Origin: Burkholderiales bacterium
GTDB lineage: Bacteria > Pseudomonadota > Gammaproteobacteria > Burkholderiales > Casimicrobiaceae
Length of the DNA stretch: 9,135 nt
NCBI GenBank assembly: GCA_031283405.1
Contig: JAITBX010000095.1
Coordinates: 1 to 9,135, forward strand
Reading direction: 5' to 3'
A program made the position numbers and the translations under genes. Shown here in pieces: positions 6,286 through 9,135 of the stretch; position 1 is the first letter of the stretch; every line of letters starts with the position of its first letter. A model generated the notes under the pieces. It saw only the letters and a program-made list of their open reading frames with translations. It did not search any database and was not told where the DNA came from.

Positions 6286-6714
6286 CTACTCTACTGATTC
6301 TTCTCTCACCCAACTGAGCGAAGAAAACGCATAATACGTCACATTGACGACCACGACGTAAACGTAGCCGAGCGCCAGCGAATACGCCGCGAAAGGCAAC
6401 AAACCTTCCGCGTTGTTCGACATGCCTGCCTCGACGCTTGTCGTCAGCGCGCCGTAAAGAAACCAGCCCATGCCCTGCACGGGAACGAACAAAACCGGCG
6501 TCCAAAGGCTGAGATGAATGATTCGCTTCGCCGAACGAAGCCGTCCGACGACGAAAAATAGAAGCACCGCGAACAACGCATACTGAATGCCGCCGAACAG
6601 CAATGAAAGCGTCAGAATGCCGGCGGCGACACCGCTCGCGCCAAGCGCGTAAACCGCCAGCGGCGCAAACAAGGGAAGCAGCAACGAAAGACGAAAGAAG
6701 GTCGTGGTTTTCAA
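6286..6714 (-). CDS. Small multi-pass membrane protein of unknown function
   Basis: This 142-residue protein was not recognised. It is very hydrophobic, with about four likely membrane segments near residues 8-24, 29-57 (long, possibly a hairpin), 69-91 and 105-130. A basic loop, GRLRSAKR (57-64), lies between the second and third, so that loop is probably cytoplasmic. No metal-binding, catalytic or transporter signature is visible. The start is uncertain: a stop codon lies three codons upstream, so the first available start is TTG at 6714, with another TTG at about 6684; neither has a clear Shine-Dalgarno. It follows trpF by 53 bp and precedes the exporter remnant by 13 bp, all in the same direction, so cotranscription is likely. 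A transport partner or a small membrane enzyme would fit; neither can be shown. Confidence 0.65.
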   Translation of the reverse strand: MKTTTFFRLSLLLPLFAPLAVYALGASGVAAGILTLSLLFGGIQYALFAVLLFFVVGRLRSAKRIIHLSLWTPVLFVPVQGMGWFLYGALTTSVEAGMSNNAEGLLPFAAYSLALGYVYVVVVNVTYYAFSSLSWVREESVE

Positions 6715-6767
6715 AACAGATCAGGGGCGCGCCGGAGCTTCGCCCGCATTCTACCTCTTCTGCGCTT

Positions 6768-7433
6768 TCATTTCATCTCATCAAGCGCTCGAAAGAGCGC
6801 GACAACTGTCACTTCATCCTTGACGCCGAAGTCGCTCTCGACGCCGGTCATCAAATCGATGATCTGCGCCTCGGTTTGACGAACGATGGCTGCCGCGTTT
6901 TCGGGCGTGATGCCTCCGGCGAGGATGACCGGACAATCCACGGCAGCGCGAAGTTTTTGATAGACGGACAAATCGGCAGCGCCGCCGCGATGCGCGCTAT
7001 CCGGCGAGCGCGGGTCGTAAAGGATGGCGTAAACACCAGCCTTGCAAAACTCTGCCGCCGTTTTTTCCAGATCGGGCGTGTTCGGAAAAAGCGCCTTGAT
7101 GATTTTGATTTTGCGTTTTCCCAATTCACTGACGAGATGCGCCGTATTTTCAAGCGTTTCGTCGCCATGCAGTTGAACGTAGTCCGGCTTCGTTTCTTCG
7201 ACGATACGAAACACATGATCCCGTAGCGCATCGTTCGGCGCGCTGGTGACGACGCACGTTTGCGCCGGTTTGCGAGCGGCGGCAATGAGTTCCTTCGCTT
7301 GCGCCAAATTCAGATTCCACGGCACCGGACGCGGATACTCGACGACGAACCCCACAATATCTGTGCCGTGCCGGACGCACATCTGCACATCTTCAACACG
7401 CATCAGGCCGCAGATTTTTACAACGGGTCGCAT
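6768..7433 (-). CDS. trpF: TrpF-family phosphoribosylanthranilate isomerase, divergent
   Basis: A 221-residue (beta/alpha)8 protein of the TrpF family, which performs the Amadori rearrangement of phosphoribosylanthranilate to CdRP in tryptophan synthesis. The catalytic Cys8 in VKICGL (5-10) is present, and Asp140 in YAILYD is the likely catalytic acid. VQLHGDE (86-92), LAGGITPEN (171-179) and the phosphate-binding end TGVESDFGVKD (196-206) also fit. Two places are unusual. The loop after strand 2 reads YPRPVPWNL (33-41) instead of the common YPKSPRYV form, so the arginine that contacts the anthranilate carboxylate (Arg36 in the Thermotoga enzyme) appears to be missing. GGTG is replaced by GGAAD (150-154). 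The start at 7433 overlaps trpC by 16 bp and has only a weak Shine-Dalgarno, so translational coupling is likely. The family is certain; the true substrate is less so. Confidence 0.85.
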   Translation of the reverse strand: MRPVVKICGLMRVEDVQMCVRHGTDIVGFVVEYPRPVPWNLNLAQAKELIAAARKPAQTCVVTSAPNDALRDHVFRIVEETKPDYVQLHGDETLENTAHLVSELGKRKIKIIKALFPNTPDLEKTAAEFCKAGVYAILYDPRSPDSAHRGGAADLSVYQKLRAAVDCPVILAGGITPENAAAIVRQTEAQIIDLMTGVESDFGVKDEVTVVALFRALDEMK

Positions 7434-8155
7434 TTTGCAACTCGGATATGTTTCTCTACCCGTAGCGCCCGATACATCGCGCCCATATCACTCGCCTGCC
7501 AAAGCGCCGTTCCGACGAGAATCGCGTTCACGCCCGACAACGACGCCAACCTCGCATCGTCGGCAGACAGGATGCCGCTTTCGCTGATGAGCAGCGCGTC
7601 GTTATGTGCGCCTGCCGCCAGCGCCGCCGTTCGCTCAGGGCCGCCGTCGTCTTTTTCGAGCGAAACGATGTTGCGATTGTTGATGCCGATGAGGCGAGCG
7701 CCCAACTGATTCGCCAGCACCATCTCCTGCGCAGTGTGAACTTCCACCAGCGGTTCCATTCCCAGCGCCAGCGTTTTTTCATAGAGCGCGCACAAATTTT
7801 TTTCATCTGTCGTCGCGCAAATCAGCAGAACAGCCGCTGCGCCCAGCGCTGCCGTTTCCAAAAGCTGTTCTTCGCGGGTGATGAAATCTTTTCTGAGCAC
7901 CGGCGCCTTCACCGCCTGCGCGATTGCATCAAGCAATTCAATGCTGCCGCCGAAGCGCTCGCGCTCGGTCACCACCGACAATACCGGCGCGCCGACGCGA
8001 ACGAGCATCTTCGCCGTTTCCACCGGATCGCGCCCGCGCAACAAATCGCCCTCCTTGGGCGAAACGCATTTGATGTCGGGAATCACGGCGACGAACCCAC
8101 GAGCGTTTTCCGCGCCGATGGCAGCGGAGAATCTTCCCACAAGTTCAGTGCTCAT
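7418..8155 (-). CDS. trpC: TrpC-family indole-3-glycerol-phosphate synthase, divergent and short
   Basis: A 245-residue (beta/alpha)8 protein of the IGPS family, which closes CdRP to indole-3-glycerol phosphate with loss of CO2 and water. Family blocks present are VIPDIKCVSPKEGDLL (24-39), VLRKDFI (86-92) with the catalytic lysine Lys89, EPLVEVH (134-140) with Glu138, GINNRN (157-162) with Asn160, LISESGI (189-195) with Glu192 and Ser193, and VGTALW (214-219). The first motif normally reads AEIK or AEYK, but here it is PDIK, so Asp27 takes the place of a conserved glutamate (Glu51 in Sulfolobus). This motif comes about 25 residues earlier than in usual IGPS, so most of the N-terminal extra helix is absent. 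The ATG shares an ATGA overlap with the trpD stop, and trpF overlaps the 3' end, so the three are tightly coupled. The fold is certain; ordinary IGPS activity is likely but not assured. Confidence 0.87.
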   Translation of the reverse strand: MSTELVGRFSAAIGAENARGFVAVIPDIKCVSPKEGDLLRGRDPVETAKMLVRVGAPVLSVVTERERFGGSIELLDAIAQAVKAPVLRKDFITREEQLLETAALGAAAVLLICATTDEKNLCALYEKTLALGMEPLVEVHTAQEMVLANQLGARLIGINNRNIVSLEKDDGGPERTAALAAGAHNDALLISESGILSADDARLASLSGVNAILVGTALWQASDMGAMYRALRVEKHIRVAKCDPL

Positions 8156-9135
8156 GCAGTTTTCCCGAAGCTGTTGGACATTTCTTTCAACTCCTGCAAT
8201 TTCTTCGCCGCCGCGCCGCTGTCGATCAACGCGCTCGCCAGTTTGATTCCCTGCGGAAAGCCATCGGCTTTGCCGCCGACGATCAACGCGCCGGCAGCGT
8301 TCAAAATAATCGCGTCGCGTCTGGCGTCTTTCACCTTGCCGGAAAAAACGCCGTTGATCGTTTCGGCGTTCACTTCGGGCGTACCGGTCTTGATGTCGGC
8401 AAGGGTGCAGCGGGTCAGGCCGAAATCCTCCGGCTCGATCTCGAAGGTGGTGATCTCGCCGTTTTTCAAATGATGGATTCGCGTTTTCCCCAAGAGCGAA
8501 ATTTCATCCAAGCCATCGAGGCCATGAACAAACATCGCGTTGGTGTAGCCCAACTCTTTCGCCACAAAAGCAACGGTGTCGAGCAAGTCCGCCTTATACA
8601 CGCCGAGCAAGTGACGCGGCGCGAAAGCGGGGTTGATGAGCGGCCCGATAATAGAATAAAAAATCGTTTTGATGCCGAGATCGGCTTCGGCGGGCAACAC
8701 TTTGAGCATCACCGGATGAAAGAGCGGCGCGTAGAGAAACGCGATGCCGATTTCCTCGATCATCTTTTCAACTTGACGCGGCTGCAAATTGATATTGATG
8801 CCGAGCGCTTCCAGCACATCAGCGCTACCGGACAAGCTGGCGATGGAGCGGCTGCCGTGCTTGGCGACGGGAATGCCCGCCGCTGCGGCAACCAGCGCCG
8901 TCGCCGTCGAAATGTTGAATGTTGATAAGCCACCGCCTGTGCCGCAAGTGTCCATCATCTCGCTCGTCACTTTCGGCTTCAACGGAACGCAGTTATCACG
9001 CATCGCTTTCGCAATATACGCAATCTCCTTCAGCGACGCGCCTTTCATCAGCAACGCCACCTGAAAGCCGGCGATCTGAACATCACTGATCGCGCCTTTG
9101 TTAATCGCGGCGATCAATTCGGAAACTTCGGTTTC
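8152..9135 (-). CDS. trpD: TrpD-family anthranilate phosphoribosyltransferase, divergent (5' end outside window)
   Basis: A phosphoribosyltransferase of the TrpD family, which normally joins anthranilate to PRPP. 327 residues are visible; the frame stays open to the right edge, so the true start lies outside (the first TTG at 9117 cuts into the first helix). Numbering from the edge, DTCGTGGGLSTFNIST (62-77) is the PRPP loop, VAKHGSR (90-96) and SGSADVLEALG (102-112) follow, and GLDE (208-211) supplies the metal-binding Asp210 and Glu211. Several usual residues differ: GTGGD is GTGGG and one residue shorter, KHGNR is KHGSR (Ser95 for the anthranilate-binding Asn), the SSKSG lysine is Leu101, and the VRRELG block before TIFN is AEADLG (149-154), so the anthranilate-binding Arg is gone. 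The overlap with trpC is ATGA. Function as ordinary TrpD is plausible but less secure than the family call. Confidence 0.87.
   Translation of the reverse strand, partial: ETEVSELIAAINKGAISDVQIAGFQVALLMKGASLKEIAYIAKAMRDNCVPLKPKVTSEMMDTCGTGGGLSTFNISTATALVAAAAGIPVAKHGSRSIASLSGSADVLEALGININLQPRQVEKMIEEIGIAFLYAPLFHPVMLKVLPAEADLGIKTIFYSIIGPLINPAFAPRHLLGVYKADLLDTVAFVAKELGYTNAMFVHGLDGLDEISLLGKTRIHHLKNGEITTFEIEPEDFGLTRCTLADIKTGTPEVNAETINGVFSGKVKDARRDAIILNAAGALIVGGKADGFPQGIKLASALIDSGAAAKKLQELKEMSNSFGKTA

Noticed and set aside
9115..9117. TTG at 9117 as the start of trpD
   Set aside because: The frame continues to the right edge without a stop, and the residues encoded beyond it belong to the first helix, so the true start is outside the window.

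Overview
The window looks like chromosomal DNA of a proteobacterium, most likely beta- or gammaproteobacterial. The reasons are a pyk-fba glycolytic pair with a class IIB (Calvin-cycle type) aldolase, an arabinose-5-phosphate isomerase (a Gram-negative lipopolysaccharide enzyme) and an enteric-like YdfG dehydrogenase. Base composition is moderately GC-rich. Every convincing gene lies on the minus strand, so transcription runs from high to low coordinates. No rRNA, tRNA, CRISPR array or transposase was seen.

Right part (9135 to about 5156): a tight run begins with trpD (its 5' end is outside the window), then trpC (ATGA overlap with trpD) and trpF (16 bp overlap with trpC). After that come a 142-residue membrane protein of unknown function that starts with TTG, a decayed LysE/RhtB exporter, a four-unit 11-bp tandem repeat, and a ydfG-like short-chain dehydrogenase with a strong Shine-Dalgarno. 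The TrpD, TrpC and TrpF proteins are atypical. By eye alignment, TrpD and TrpF lack the residues that normally recognise anthranilate, and TrpC is short at its N-terminus with Asp in place of a conserved Glu.

Middle part (5155 to 3357): a short repeat-rich gap is followed by trpB, which looks like an ordinary tryptophan synthase beta chain. No trpA follows it. Instead there is a roughly 200-bp nested palindrome with a good intrinsic terminator inside it. trpB is therefore cut off from both trpF and trpA, its usual neighbours.

Left part (3356 to 1): pyk (pyruvate kinase) and fba (fructose-bisphosphate aldolase) form a likely two-gene operon. A 480-bp gap follows, containing a GC-rich palindromic element; one half of it recurs at 5045-5079 with 33 of 35 bases identical. 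The window ends in the N-terminal third of kdsD.

The main lead is the trpDCF trio. It may be a divergent tryptophan pathway, possibly acquired by transfer, or a paralogous set that acts on a different aromatic amine. The sequence alone does not decide between these.
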